A DNA stretch of 64,000 bases from the NCBI RefSeq assembly GCF_029510815.1, contig NZ_CP120360.1, positions 1,488,001-1,552,000 of the forward strand. Reading direction: 5' to 3'. This document shows positions 25,955-35,096 of this stretch, one piece after another. How positions within the stretch are numbered: the stretch's first letter is position 1; the number at the start of each line of letters is the position of its first letter. Origin of the DNA: Janibacter sp. DB-40 (GTDB lineage Bacteria > Actinomycetota > Actinomycetes > Actinomycetales > Dermatophilaceae). The notes under the pieces are model-generated. The model had not been told where the DNA came from and did not search any database. It saw only the letters and a program-made list of their open reading frames with translations. The position numbers and the translations under genes were made by a program.

Positions 25955-26770
25955 GTGTTCTATTGGATGCTCAAGATGGTCCTCGTCGGACCCGTGCTCA
26001 AGCTGTTGTTCCGACCGCGGGTCGAGGGCCTGGAGCACGTCCCCGACGAGGGCGCGGCCATCCTGGCCAGCAACCACCTGTCCTTCTCCGACTCGATCTT
26101 CCTCCCGCTCGTCCTCGACCGTCGCCTCACCTTCCTGGCCAAGGCCGACTACTTCACCGGCAAGGGCGTCAAGGGACGCCTCACCGCGGCCTTCTTCCGC
26201 GGCGCCGGCCAGCTGCCCATCGACCGCAGCGGCGGCAAGGCGAGCGAGGCCGCGCTCAACGCCGGCCTGAAGGTCCTCGAGGGCGGCGAGCTCCTGGGGC
26301 TCTACCCGGAGGGGACCCGCTCGCCCGACTCCCGCCTCTACCGCGGTCGCACCGGCGTCGCCCGCATGGCGCTCACCGCAGGCGTCCCGGTGATCCCGGT
26401 GGCCATGATCGACACCGACAAGGCCCAGCCCACCGGTCAGATCATCCCCAACATCCGGCGGATCGGGGTCAGGATCGGCCGACCGCTCGACTTCTCGCGC
26501 TACGAGGGGATGGAGGGCGACCGCTTCGTGCTGCGCTCCGTCACCGACGAGATCATGTACGAGCTGATGCAGCTGTCCCAGCAGGAGTACGTCGACATGT
26601 ACGCCACGTCGATGAAGGAGCGCCTGGTCACCAGGGCCAAGCGCCGCGCCCGCGAGCTGCAGGAGGCCGCCCGACCGGGACGGGCCGCCCCGGAGCTCGA
26701 GGAGGCACTCGGCGACGACGACCCCGACGAGGTCAACCCCTGGTCGCAGGAGAGCCGGAACGGGCTCTAG
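25955..26770 (+). CDS. 1-acyl-sn-glycerol-3-phosphate acyltransferase (PlsC family)
   Basis: This 271-residue membrane-associated acyltransferase makes phosphatidic acid or a related lipid. The catalytic NHX4D motif is seen in SNHLSFSDSIF, and the substrate-binding motif in GLYPEGTRS. An N-terminal hydrophobic helix (FYWMLKMVLVGPVLKLLF) anchors it. The C-terminus is charged and helical. Position matches Mtb Rv2182c, an acyltransferase of the same family. GTG 25955 is set by the strong AGGAGG site. The sensor kinase gene starts 3 bases after its stop, so the lipid enzyme and the two-component system share an operon. Confidence 0.9.
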   Translation: MFYWMLKMVLVGPVLKLLFRPRVEGLEHVPDEGAAILASNHLSFSDSIFLPLVLDRRLTFLAKADYFTGKGVKGRLTAAFFRGAGQLPIDRSGGKASEAALNAGLKVLEGGELLGLYPEGTRSPDSRLYRGRTGVARMALTAGVPVIPVAMIDTDKAQPTGQIIPNIRRIGVRIGRPLDFSRYEGMEGDRFVLRSVTDEIMYELMQLSQQEYVDMYATSMKERLVTRAKRRARELQEAARPGRAAPELEEALGDDDPDEVNPWSQESRNGL

Positions 26771-26772
26771 CC

Positions 26773-27960
26773 GTGACCGTCGGACCGTGGGGCGGTGCCG
26801 CGCCGCGGCGCTACCACCCCTCACCACTCATCGACAGCGCCGGGGGGCGTGGCCTCGCGCTCTACCGCTTCCTGGCGATCATCTACGCCGGCGTCCTCGT
26901 CGTCGTCCACCGTGAGCACGTCGTCCTGTGGTGGCCGATCATCGCCTACGGCGTCCTCGCCCTGGCCTGGTCGGTCATCGCACCGCTGCTGCGACGACCC
27001 ACCGTGCTCGCGATCGGCGTCGAGCTGCTCATCGCGTGCGTCGGCATCTTCCTCACCAGCGAGGTCTACGACCCCGTGTCGGTCGCCGACGGGATCTCCA
27101 CCGTCCCCGGGGTGTGGGCCGCCTCCCCGGTGATGGCCGGTGCGCTGCTCGCCGGGGTGCGCGGGGGCCTGCTCGCCGCGCTCGTGATCTCGGTGGCCAA
27201 CATCATCCAGGCCGTCGAGCCCAGCCAGCTGACCTACCACAACATCGTCCTGCTGCTCCTGCTCGGTGTGCTGCTCGGTCTGGCCGTGCAGCTGGCCCGG
27301 GAGAGCCAGCAGCGCCTCGAGCAGGCCATCGCAGCCAGCGAGCGACTGGCCGAGCGCGAGCGGATCGGGCGCCAGGTCCACGACGGCGTCCTGCAGGCGC
27401 TCGCCCTGATCCACCGGCGCGGCCGGGACATGGGTGGCGACGGAGTGGATCTCGCCGAGCTCGCCGCGGACCAGGAGCGGTCCCTGCGCACGATGATCTC
27501 GCGCCTCGACCCGGTCCCGCCGAGGGCCGGGACGGCCACGCCGGCGGCCGAGTGCACCGATCTCGCCGTGGCCCTGGGCCGGTTGCGGTCGGCACGCGTC
27601 GAGGTCGTCCTCCCCGCGGGCGAGGTGCGCCTGCCCACCGCGACGGCGCGGGAGGTCGAGGCGGCCGTGGTCGCCGCCCTGGACAACGTCGAGCAGCACG
27701 CCGGCGACGACGCCCGTGCCTGGGTGCTGCTGGACGCCGACGACGAGCACATCGAGGTCGTCATCCGGGACAACGGCACCGGCACCGCACCCGGACGCCT
27801 GGTCGAGGCGGCTGCGGAGGGACGGCTGGGCGCCAGCAGCTCCATCCGCGGCCGGATGGTCGACCTCGGAGGGGACGCGAGCTGGCGGTCCCCGTCCGGA
27901 GGAGGGACCACGGTGACCCTCACACTGCCGGCCGAGCACATGGCAGGCTCGTCACCATGA
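26773..27960 (+). CDS. MacS-type sensor histidine kinase
   Basis: This 395-residue sensor has five or six N-terminal membrane helices (residues 25-175) without a large outside domain. A coiled helix (LARESQQRLEQAIAASERLA) leads to the phospho-acceptor motif ERERIGRQVHDGVLQAL (HisKA_3 type) and an ATPase domain with VIRDNGTGT. This architecture matches the actinobacterial MacS family. The stimulus is unknown; many membrane helices suggest sensing within the membrane or cell envelope. GTG 26773 follows plsC by 3 bases, and the stop overlaps the regulator gene by four. Confidence 0.87.
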   Translation: MTVGPWGGAAPRRYHPSPLIDSAGGRGLALYRFLAIIYAGVLVVVHREHVVLWWPIIAYGVLALAWSVIAPLLRRPTVLAIGVELLIACVGIFLTSEVYDPVSVADGISTVPGVWAASPVMAGALLAGVRGGLLAALVISVANIIQAVEPSQLTYHNIVLLLLLGVLLGLAVQLARESQQRLEQAIAASERLAERERIGRQVHDGVLQALALIHRRGRDMGGDGVDLAELAADQERSLRTMISRLDPVPPRAGTATPAAECTDLAVALGRLRSARVEVVLPAGEVRLPTATAREVEAAVVAALDNVEQHAGDDARAWVLLDADDEHIEVVIRDNGTGTAPGRLVEAAAEGRLGASSSIRGRMVDLGGDASWRSPSGGGTTVTLTLPAEHMAGSSP

Positions 27961-28685
27961 CCGCTGCCCCGACCGCGCCGACGGTCCTCGTCGCCGACGA
28001 CCACCCGCTGTGGCGCGACGCGCTCGTGCGCGACCTCGAGGAGTCCGGCTTCGTCGTCGTCGGCACGGCTTCGGACGGACCGTCGACCGTGCGGCGCACC
28101 CGTGCGACCGTGCCCGAGGTCCTCGTCCTCGACCTCAACCTGCCGCACATGCGTGGCGACGAGGTCTGCCGTGCCATCGGTGACCTCCCGACGCGGGTGC
28201 TCGTCCTCTCGGCCAGCGGCGAGGAGAAGGACGTCCTGGCGGCGGTCAAGGCCGGCGCGAGCGGGTACCTCGTCAAGTCCGCCTCCCCGGCGGAGATCCG
28301 CGACGCGGTGACCGCCACCGGGGCGGGGGAGGCCGTCTTCACCCCCGGCCTCGCCGGCCTGGTGCTCGGAGAGTTCCGCGAGATGAGCAGTCGCGCCAGG
28401 GCCGCACCGCGGGACGCGGAGGACCCGACCGAACGACCCGGCCAAGCCGGTGTCCCCGAGCTGACCGACCGTGAGGTCGAGATCCTGCGGTACGTCGCGA
28501 TGGGGATGACGGCCAAGGAGATCGCCGCCGACCTCGTCCTCTCCCACCGCACGGTGCAGAACCACGTGCAGAACATCCTGGGCAAGCTCCACCTGCACAA
28601 CCGCGTCGAGCTGACGCGGTTCGCGATCAGCCGGGGCCTCGACCAGCCGGATCGGGTGCCGGACGGGGCCGACCGCGAGCCGTGA
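27957..28685 (+). CDS. NarL/LuxR-type response regulator
   Basis: This 242-residue regulator has a receiver domain with acidic residues in VLVADDHPLW, phospho-acceptor Asp in EVLVLDLNLP and Lys in SGYLVKSASP. The LuxR helix-turn-helix follows: LTDREVEILRYVAMGMTAKE and SHRTVQNHVQNILGKL. It is partnered with the sensor kinase upstream by a four-base overlap. The 50-residue linker is Ala/Arg/Glu-rich. Target genes cannot be read from the window; plsC in the same operon is one candidate. Confidence 0.92.
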   Translation: MTAAPTAPTVLVADDHPLWRDALVRDLEESGFVVVGTASDGPSTVRRTRATVPEVLVLDLNLPHMRGDEVCRAIGDLPTRVLVLSASGEEKDVLAAVKAGASGYLVKSASPAEIRDAVTATGAGEAVFTPGLAGLVLGEFREMSSRARAAPRDAEDPTERPGQAGVPELTDREVEILRYVAMGMTAKEIAADLVLSHRTVQNHVQNILGKLHLHNRVELTRFAISRGLDQPDRVPDGADREP

Positions 28686-28731
28686 GGGCTCCGCAGAGTG
28701 GACGGGTGTCCACCGCTCGGGCCGAGGTGCC

Positions 28732-28737
28732 TATCCT
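28732..28737 (+). promoter_or_regulatory. -10 element for aroG (TATCCT)
   Basis: TATCCT lies 3 bases before ATG 28741 and 6 before GTG 28744. The spacing seen at other genes favours GTG 28744 as the leaderless start. Confidence 0.55.
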
Positions 28738-28743
28738 TGGATG

Positions 28744-30096
28744 GTGACCACTGCAGTGCCGACCTCCGCTCCGACCGACCGCTCGCTGCCCGTCGACCTC
28801 CCGGCGGCCCAGCAGCCCGAGTGGCCGGACCGCGCGGCCCTCGACGACGCGGTCGCCACTCTCGGCACGCTGCCGCCCCTCGTCTTCGCCGGCGAGTGCG
28901 ACGACCTGCGCGACCGGATGGCCGCGGCCTCGGTGGGCGAGGCGTTCGTCCTCCAGGGCGGTGACTGCGCCGAGACCTTCGTCCACGCGACGGCCGACAA
29001 CATCCGCGACCGCATCAAGACCGTCCTGCAGATGGCCGCCGTGCTCACCTACGGCGCCGGGATGCCGGTGGTCAAGATGGGCCGGATGGCCGGGCAGTTC
29101 GCCAAGCCGCGCAGCAAGAACACCGAGACCCGCGACGGCGTGACCCTGCCGGCCTACCGCGGTGACATGGTCAACGACTTCGCCTTCACGCAGGAGTCGC
29201 GGACCCCGGACCCGCAGCGGCTCGTGCACGGCTACCACGCGAGTGCCTCGACGCTGAACCTCGTGCGGGCCTTCACCCAGGGTGGCTTCGCCGACCTGCG
29301 GCACGTGCACGACTGGAACGTCGGCTTCGTCTCCAACGCGGCCAACCGCCGGTACGAGGGCCTGGCCCGCGAGATCGACAAGGCGATGCGCTTCATGGCG
29401 GCCTGCGGGGTCGACTTCGACGCGATGAAGACCACCGAGTTCTGGTCCGCCCACGAGGCGCTGCTGCTGGACTACGAGCGTCCGATGACCCGCGTGGACT
29501 CGCGCACCGGTGACCTCTACGACACCTCCGGCCACTTCCTGTGGGTCGGTGAGCGCACCCGCCAGCTCGACCACGCCCACCTGGACTTCGTCAGCCGGAT
29601 CCGCAACCCCATCGGGATGAAGGTCTCGGACAAGGCCGACCCGGACGAGCTGCTGCGGATCATCGACCTGCTCGACCCGGAGCGCGAGCCCGGCCGCCTG
29701 ACCTTCATCACCCGGATGGGCCACGACACGATCCGGGAGGCGCTGCCGCCGATCATCGAGAGGGTGCGCGACTCCGGTGCGATCGTCACCTGGATCTGCG
29801 ACCCCATGCACGGCAACACCTTCGAGTCGGCCTCCGGCTTCAAGACCCGCGACTTCGAGCACGTCGTGGACGAGGTCCGCGGCTTCTTCGAGGTGCACCG
29901 GTCGCTGGGCACGGTCCCGGGCGGCCTGCACATCGAGCTCACGGGCAACGACGTCACCGAGTGCCTCGGTGGCGCCGAGCGGATCCTGGACGAGGACCTG
30001 AACAAGCGCTACGAGAGCGTGTGCGACCCGCGGCTGAACCACCAGCAGAGCTTGGAGCTGGCCTTCCTCACCGCCGAGATGCTCGGCGCCCGCTGA
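28744..30096 (+). CDS. aroG: class II DAHP synthase
   Basis: This enzyme of about 450 residues condenses PEP and erythrose 4-phosphate, the first step of the shikimate pathway. It is the plant-like class II type: LQGGDCAETF, RMAGQFAKPRS, YRGDMVNDF and the metal/substrate segments WICDPMHGNT and HIELTGNDVTECLGG are all present. Position and family match Mtb Rv2178c. In Mtb it binds chorismate mutase and is feedback-inhibited by aromatic amino acids; I cannot show this here. GTG 28744 is preferred on promoter spacing; ATG 28741 adds one residue. Confidence 0.95.
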   Translation: MTTAVPTSAPTDRSLPVDLPAAQQPEWPDRAALDDAVATLGTLPPLVFAGECDDLRDRMAAASVGEAFVLQGGDCAETFVHATADNIRDRIKTVLQMAAVLTYGAGMPVVKMGRMAGQFAKPRSKNTETRDGVTLPAYRGDMVNDFAFTQESRTPDPQRLVHGYHASASTLNLVRAFTQGGFADLRHVHDWNVGFVSNAANRRYEGLAREIDKAMRFMAACGVDFDAMKTTEFWSAHEALLLDYERPMTRVDSRTGDLYDTSGHFLWVGERTRQLDHAHLDFVSRIRNPIGMKVSDKADPDELLRIIDLLDPEREPGRLTFITRMGHDTIREALPPIIERVRDSGAIVTWICDPMHGNTFESASGFKTRDFEHVVDEVRGFFEVHRSLGTVPGGLHIELTGNDVTECLGGAERILDEDLNKRYESVCDPRLNHQQSLELAFLTAEMLGAR

Positions 30097-30120
30097 GGCC
30101 ACCTCGCACGCGGCCTGCGC

Positions 30121-30154
30121 ACGCCCCCTTCGCCCGTGCGGGTGGAGGGGGCGT
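30121..30154. terminator. bidirectional terminator between aroG and the PASTA kinase
   Basis: The stem ACGCCCCC (30121-30128) pairs with GGGGGCGT (30147-30154), and inner pairs close on the loop GTGC. It stands between two convergent genes and contains a CCCCTTCG word. Confidence 0.8.
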
Positions 30155-30162
30155 CCTGGTGC

Positions 30163-32078
30163 TCAGATGACGAGGATCGTCACGGTCGAGCCCTTCTCGA
30201 CGCTCTGGCCGCCCGACGGGCGCGTCGCGGTGACCTCGTCGAGGACGCCACCGAAGAACTTGTCGACCTTGACCGAGAAGCCGGCCGCCTCGAGCTTCTG
30301 CGTCGCCTGTGCCTCACTCAGGCCCTTGACCTCGGGGACGGTGACCATCTGCGGTCCCTTGGACACGGTGATCGTGACCGTGTCGCCGCGGGTGAGGGTG
30401 CCGTCTGCGGGGGACTGGCTGGCCACGGAGCCCTCGGGCACGGAGGTGGAGTAGACGTCGTCCGCGCGGGCCACCGCGAGGCCGGCCGCCTCGATCGCCG
30501 CGGCCGCGGCCGCGGCGCTGCGGCCGGTGACCGACGGGACGGTGATCGGTTCGGGGCCCTTCGAGACGACGAGGGCGACCTGCTCGTCCCGCTTGAGCTC
30601 GGTCCCGGGCTCGGGCGCCGTGGAGATGACCTCGCCCGCCGCGACCGACTCGTGCCACTGCTCGCTGGTGCCCCCGAGCGCGAGGTTGCGCTCGGCGAGG
30701 GCCGCCTCCGCGGCGTCGAGACTCTTCCCGGTGAGCTCCGGGACCTCGTAGCGCTCCGGACCCTTGGAGAAGACGACGGTGACGTCGTCCCCCTTCGCCA
30801 GCTCGGTCTCGGGCGGGGGGTTGGAGGTGATCGCCGCACCCTGGGGCACCTCCTCGCTGAAGGCGCTCTCCTCGGTGAGCCCGAGGTCGTGACCGCCCAG
30901 GGTGGTGGCCGCCTCGTCGCGCGTCTGGCCGGCGACGTCGGGCACGAGGACGGTCGCCCCGGGACCCGCGGTCACGTACCAGTAGCCGACGCCGCCGCCG
31001 AGCAGGAGCAGCACGAGCAGGGCGGCGAGCAGGCCGCGACCCCGACGTCGTGATGACGAAGGGGGTCCTCCCCGCCCGCGGCGGCCGGCACCGCGGCAGT
31101 GGCGTCGGGGGTGCGGGCGGCGCCCGTCGCGCCGAGGGCGCGCGTGCGGCTCGGGCGGGGGTGGGCCAGGGTCGCGGCTCCGGCACGGGCAGCGGCAGCG
31201 GCGGTCGAGGGGCGGCGGTCGAGCTGCTCCGGGGTCAGCTCGTCCCGGGTCGCCCGGAGGGCCTCGAGGTACTCGCCAGCGTCGCGTGGCCGCTCGTCGG
31301 GGTCACGGTGCGTCGCCAGGGCGACGAGGGCGTCCAGCGGCGCCGGCAGGTCCGGGTCCCGCTCCGAGGGTGCCGGGACCCCGCCGTGGACGTGCTGGAA
31401 GGCGATGTGGATCGGCGACTCGCCCTCGATGGCCCGGGTGCCCGTGAGCAGCTCGAAGAGGACGAGCCCGGCGGCGTAGACGTCGCTGCGGGCGTCGGCG
31501 ATGCCGCGCTCGACCTGCTCGGGGGAGAGATAGGCGACCGTGCCGTAGAGGACCCCGTCATCGGCGGTCGTCGTCTGCGACGTGACGGCGCGGGCGAGCC
31601 CGAAGTCGGCGACCTTCACCTGGCCGTTGTCGGCGATGAGGATGTTCTCGGGCTTGACGTCGCGGTGGATGTACCCGGCGTCGTGGGCGACCGTCAGGCC
31701 CGTGAGGGCCGCGGCCATGATGTCGAGGGCGGCCCGCGGCGTCAGGGCACCCTCGGCGTCGACGAGCTCGCGGACGGTGCGTCCCTCGACGTACTCCATC
31801 GCGAGGAAGACCCGGCCGTCGTCCTCGCCCTGGTCGTGGACCGGGACGACGTTGGGGTGGCTCAGCCGGGCGGCGGAGCGCGCCTCGCGGCGGAACCGCG
31901 AGACGAAGGTCTGGTCCGCGGCGAGGTCGGGCCGCATGACCTTCAGGGCCACCTCCCGGTCCAGACGGGTGTCGGTGGCGAGGAGGACGGTGGCCATGCC
32001 TCCGTCGGCGAGGTGCCGCAGCACGCGGTACCGCCCGTCGACGAGCTCGCCGACGAGGGGATGGGATGCCGTGGTCAC
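30163..32078 (-). pseudogene. Ser/Thr protein kinase with four PASTA domains, frameshifted before the membrane helix
   Basis: A PknB/PknL-type receptor kinase. The N-terminal kinase has the Gly-loop region LADGGMATVLLATD, Lys in VALKVM, the catalytic loop IHRDVKPENIL and ADFGLA. A Thr/Ala-rich linker follows. The membrane helix (RGLLAALLVLLLLGGG) and four PASTA repeats, which bind peptidoglycan fragments, are in a different frame. One more base in the G run at 31061-31065 makes a continuous 638-residue protein. The break falls in a GACGAAGGGGG word. Without repair, the kinase would be a soluble truncated form. GTG 32078 is set by the TACACT box 6 bases upstream. Neighbouring Rv2175c-like and LysM genes suggest a cell-wall signalling unit. 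Confidence 0.85.
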
Positions 32079-32084
32079 GCCCAA

Positions 32085-32090
32085 AGTGTA
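32085..32090 (-). promoter_or_regulatory. -10 element for the leaderless kinase gene (TACACT)
   Basis: TACACT on the minus strand is 6 bases before GTG 32078. It lies in the short gap after the LysM gene, so the kinase has its own promoter. Confidence 0.6.
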
Positions 32091-32112
32091 GGTTCGCCCC
32101 CTTCGCCCTCCG

Positions 32113-33318
32113 TCACATGCGCGTGCGCAGCGCCTTGACGTTGGCCACGTACCGCTTGGTGTCGTCGTACATGCCGTTGGCCTCGACCGAGGCGAGCCCC
32201 TGGTAGTAGCCGGCGATCGCGTCCCCGGGCGAGGAGGCCTGCTGGGTGAGGACCTTCAGCAGGAGGACTCCCGCAGTGACGTTGTCCTCGGTGTCGAGCA
32301 GGTCGAGGTCACGGCCGGCCAGCGCCGAGGTCCACTCGCCGGAGGCCGGGATGACCTGCATCGTGCCGACGGCGTTGGCGACGGAGACCTGCCGCTGGTT
32401 CCAGCCGGACTCCAGGTAGGAGACCGCCAGCGCGAGCGAGGGGTCGACCCCGTGCTGGCGGGCGATGCGGGTGATGATCGCCCTGGTCTCGGCGCGGCTG
32501 GGTACCGCGCGCCCGGCGAGGATCGTGCGGTTCCTGTCGGCCGCGGCGACGATCGAGTCGGCGTAGGTGCGCCCGGAGAAGGTGTTCTCCTTCGTCGGGG
32601 TGGGGCCCTTCGCCGATCCGGTGACCTTCAGCGTCTGACCGGGGTAGATGTGCTTGCTGGTGGGGACGTCGTTGAGCTTGGCCAGGCGGGTGATGCTCAT
32701 GCCGTGGCGGGCGGCGATGCCGCTGAGGGTGTCACCGGAGCGGACCGTGTAGGAGGACGACGCCGCCGGGCGGCTGGTCGCCCGCTTGGCCGGCTTCGCC
32801 GGGGTGCCGCTGACGCGCAGCTTCTCGCCGGGGTGGATGAAGCCGTTACCGAGGCCGTTCAGCGACCGCAACCGGTCCAGGCTCATGTCGTGGCGGGCGG
32901 CGATGCCGGTGAGGGTGTCCCCGCTGCGCACGGTGTAGGTGCGGGTGGAGCCGGAGCGCGAGGGCATTGCGCTCCCACGCGCGGTCGAGTCGGAGCGCTG
33001 GGGCACCGCGAGCTTCTGCCCGGGGTGGATGAACTCGTTGCCACGCAGGTTGTTGCGCGAGAGCAGCGTGGTGGGGGAGACGCCGTAGCGCTGGGCGATG
33101 CCGTAGACGGTCTCGCCGGAGCGGACCGTGTGCTGCTTGGATCCTTCGGCGCTGATGGTGGTCTCGGTGGCTCCGGCAGTCAGGTCGAGCGCCGGGGCGA
33201 CGGGGGTGGCCGGGACGGGGACGAAGAGCGGCAGGACCAAGGGGGACTCCGATGTCGGGGGCGTCGGGAGGCGCCCGGTGGTGCGGTCAGGGGAGGTGCC
33301 GTGACGTCTGCGTGGCAC
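32113..33318 (-). CDS. LysM-repeat lytic transglycosylase
   Basis: This protein of about 401 residues starts with a short hydrophobic stretch (LVLPLFVPVPATPVAPAL) that may act as an export signal. Three LysM domains follow, each beginning with a (H/Y)TVRSG(E/D)T stretch and ending near IHPG or IYPG; these bind peptidoglycan. The C-terminal domain is SLT-like, with the catalytic Glu in SYLESGWNQ and with VGTMQVIP and YYQGLASV. It cleaves or remodels wall glycan. The start is uncertain: GTG 33318 is the best in-frame codon after the promoter region but has no clear ribosome site. It lies between the kinase and its probable substrate gene. Confidence 0.82.
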   Translation of the reverse strand: MPRRRHGTSPDRTTGRLPTPPTSESPLVLPLFVPVPATPVAPALDLTAGATETTISAEGSKQHTVRSGETVYGIAQRYGVSPTTLLSRNNLRGNEFIHPGQKLAVPQRSDSTARGSAMPSRSGSTRTYTVRSGDTLTGIAARHDMSLDRLRSLNGLGNGFIHPGEKLRVSGTPAKPAKRATSRPAASSSYTVRSGDTLSGIAARHGMSITRLAKLNDVPTSKHIYPGQTLKVTGSAKGPTPTKENTFSGRTYADSIVAAADRNRTILAGRAVPSRAETRAIITRIARQHGVDPSLALAVSYLESGWNQRQVSVANAVGTMQVIPASGEWTSALAGRDLDLLDTEDNVTAGVLLLKVLTQQASSPGDAIAGYYQGLASVEANGMYDDTKRYVANVKALRTRM

Positions 33319-33432
33319 CTGTGAACCAAGTGACGTATGTGGTTGCAGTGGCGACGGTACCGAAAAATTGCGGGATGTGCGCGGATTCACGCAGTCGGCG
33401 GGTTCGGGAACCGCTCCCGCCGCCCGCTCTGC

Positions 33433-33438
33433 CAGACT
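33433..33438 (+). promoter_or_regulatory. -10 element for the leaderless Rv2175c-like gene (CAGACT)
   Basis: CAGACT is followed by 7 bases and GTG 33446. It differs from TAnnnT only at the first position. Confidence 0.45.
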
Positions 33439-33445
33439 GTGCGGC

Positions 33446-33832
33446 GTGAACGACACGCCAGAGAATGCTTCCACCACCGAGCCGTCAGCGCCGTCCGAGC
33501 CCGTGTGGCTGACGCTTCCCGACATCGCCGAGCAGCTCGGTGTGCGCATCACCGAGGTGCGCCGGATGCTCAAGGAGGGTGACCTCGTGGCGGTGCGTCG
33601 CGGCGAGCGCAACGTGCTCTCCGTGCCGGCGGACTTCATCGGTGAGGACGGGCCGCTGCCGGAGCTGCGCGGGACCTTCACCGTGCTCTCGGACGGCGGC
33701 TTCAGCGACGAGGAGATCGTCGAGTGGATGTTCGCCCGTGACGACCGCTTGGTCGGGGGCACGCCGATCGGCGCCATCCGTCAGGGGGCGAAGACCGAGG
33801 TGCGTCGCCGGGCCATGGAAGAGGCCCTCTGA
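33446..33832 (+). CDS. Rv2175c-like DNA-binding protein
   Basis: This 128-residue protein has an N-terminal Ser/Thr-rich tail, then a winged helix-turn-helix (WLTLPDIAEQLGVRITEVRRM) and a C-terminal domain with FSDEEIVEWMFARDD and a closing KTEVRRRAMEEAL helix. Mtb Rv2175c has this layout and is phosphorylated by PknL on its N-terminal tail, which blocks DNA binding (family knowledge). The Thr-rich tail here (NDTPENASTTEPSAPSEP) and the nearby kinase suggest the same control, by inference. GTG 33446 follows a -10-like box by 7 bases. Confidence 0.87.
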   Translation: MNDTPENASTTEPSAPSEPVWLTLPDIAEQLGVRITEVRRMLKEGDLVAVRRGERNVLSVPADFIGEDGPLPELRGTFTVLSDGGFSDEEIVEWMFARDDRLVGGTPIGAIRQGAKTEVRRRAMEEAL

Positions 33833-33858
33833 CGCCCGGCCGCGCGAGGTACCCGTGA

Positions 33859-34944
33859 CTAGGTGCTGCGCGCGGTCGTGACGTCGATCAGCTCGGCGAG
33901 CAGCTCGCGCGCGTCGGGAGCCAGCCCGGACGCCTCGGCCAGTGCTGCGCGGGCGGTGTCCGCCCCCTTCGTGATGTCGGTCTCGACGCCCTCGAGTGCA
34001 CCGGTGTCGACGAGCAGCGCACGGAAGGACTCGACCTCCGTCTCGCCGAGGTCGGGGGAGCCGAGCCACGTCTCGATCCGGCTCGTCGTGGTCTCGTCGG
34101 CCCCGGCGAGCGCCCGGGCGATGAGCACGGTGCGCTTGCCCTCGCGCAGGTCGTCCCCGGCCGGCTTGCCGGTCGCGGCCGGGTCGCCGAAGACCCCGAG
34201 CACGTCGTCACGCAGCTGGAAGGCCTCGCCGAGGGCGAGTCCGTAGCGGGAGAGTGCCCGCAGGTCGGCCTCCGAGGCGCCGCCGGCCGTGGCGCCGATG
34301 AGGAGCGGGTGCTCGACGGAGTACTGGGCGCTCTTGTAGCGGATGACGTGGCGTGAGCGCTCGATGCGCTCCGCGTCGTCGAGCAGGTGCCACGGACGCA
34401 TCGAGGTGACGATGTCGAGGAACTGCCCGGCCATGAGCTGGCCGCGCATCTTCTCGAAGGTCGGCCGGGCGGCGGTCAGGGACCGGGCGGGCAGCCCGGA
34501 GTCGGTGAAGAGGTCGTCGCACCAGCCCAGGCAGAGGTTGCCGGCGAGGATCGCGCCCGCGGTGCCGAAGCGGTCCGCGTCGCCGTGCCAGCCGCGGTCC
34601 CCGTGGGCTGCCGCGAGCGTGCGGTGCATCGCCGGTTTGCCGCGGCGGGTCTCGCTGTCGTCCATGACGTCGTCGTGGATGAGGGCGGCGGCCTGGAAGA
34701 ACTCCATCGCGGCGGCGAGGGTGATCGCACCCTCGTCGTCGGGCTGCCCGGCGGCCCGCCAGCCCCAGTAGGCGAAGCCGGCCCGCAGCCGCTTGCCGCC
34801 CTCGAGCAGGGTGCGCACGGGGCCGATGAGGTCGGCGACGTCGGGGCCGATCTCGGCGAGCTCGTCCACCCAGCGGTCGAGCTCGGCGTCCAGACGGGTC
34901 TGGACCCGCGTACGCAGGTCGGCCCGGTCCAGGGGGTGCGGCAC
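33859..34944 (-). CDS. polyprenyl diphosphate synthase (IdsA-like)
   Basis: This 361-residue trans-prenyltransferase adds isopentenyl units to allylic diphosphates. The first Asp-rich motif is IHDDVMDDSETRRG, a DDxxD with two extra residues, and the second is FQLRDDVLGVFGDP. The GGKRLRAGF lysine/arginine region is also present. The product length is not certain; residues before the first motif (MEFFQAAALIHDD) suggest geranylgeranyl to longer chains. Position matches Mtb idsA2 (Rv2173). GTG 34944 has a GGAG site upstream. It faces the Rv2175c-like gene tail to tail. Confidence 0.9.
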   Translation of the reverse strand: MPHPLDRADLRTRVQTRLDAELDRWVDELAEIGPDVADLIGPVRTLLEGGKRLRAGFAYWGWRAAGQPDDEGAITLAAAMEFFQAAALIHDDVMDDSETRRGKPAMHRTLAAAHGDRGWHGDADRFGTAGAILAGNLCLGWCDDLFTDSGLPARSLTAARPTFEKMRGQLMAGQFLDIVTSMRPWHLLDDAERIERSRHVIRYKSAQYSVEHPLLIGATAGGASEADLRALSRYGLALGEAFQLRDDVLGVFGDPAATGKPAGDDLREGKRTVLIARALAGADETTTSRIETWLGSPDLGETEVESFRALLVDTGALEGVETDITKGADTARAALAEASGLAPDARELLAELIDVTTARST

Positions 34945-35054
34945 GTCGTCTCCAGTCGCGAAGGGGGGGAGGAACGGCGGTCTGCCGCGCTCCTCGGAGC
35001 CATCGGGAGCCAGCCTACGTGGCTCGTGCTTGACGCGGTGTCAGCCCCTCGGTC

Positions 35055-35079
35055 TACTGTTGTTCGAACAGGTGTTCGA
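35055..35079 (+). promoter_or_regulatory. SOS promoter: -10 TACTGT with perfect LexA box TCGAACAGGTGTTCGA
   Basis: The 16-base box at 35064-35079 is a perfect palindrome apart from its 4-base core (TCGAAC-AGGT-GTTCGA) and matches the actinobacterial/Bacillus LexA operator. The -10 TACTGT at 35055-35060 places the operator over the transcription start. It controls the DUF6504-SAV_6107-dnaE2 genes. Confidence 0.9.
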
Positions 35080-35096
35080 GATGGATGGAGTTGATC

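Noticed and set aside
33319..33445. Possible c-di-AMP (ydaO-type) riboswitch before the LysM-transglycosylase gene
   Set aside because: Such riboswitches often precede wall-hydrolase genes, and a GAACCCG stretch is present on the minus strand. The rest of the conserved core is not recognisable and the gap is short.
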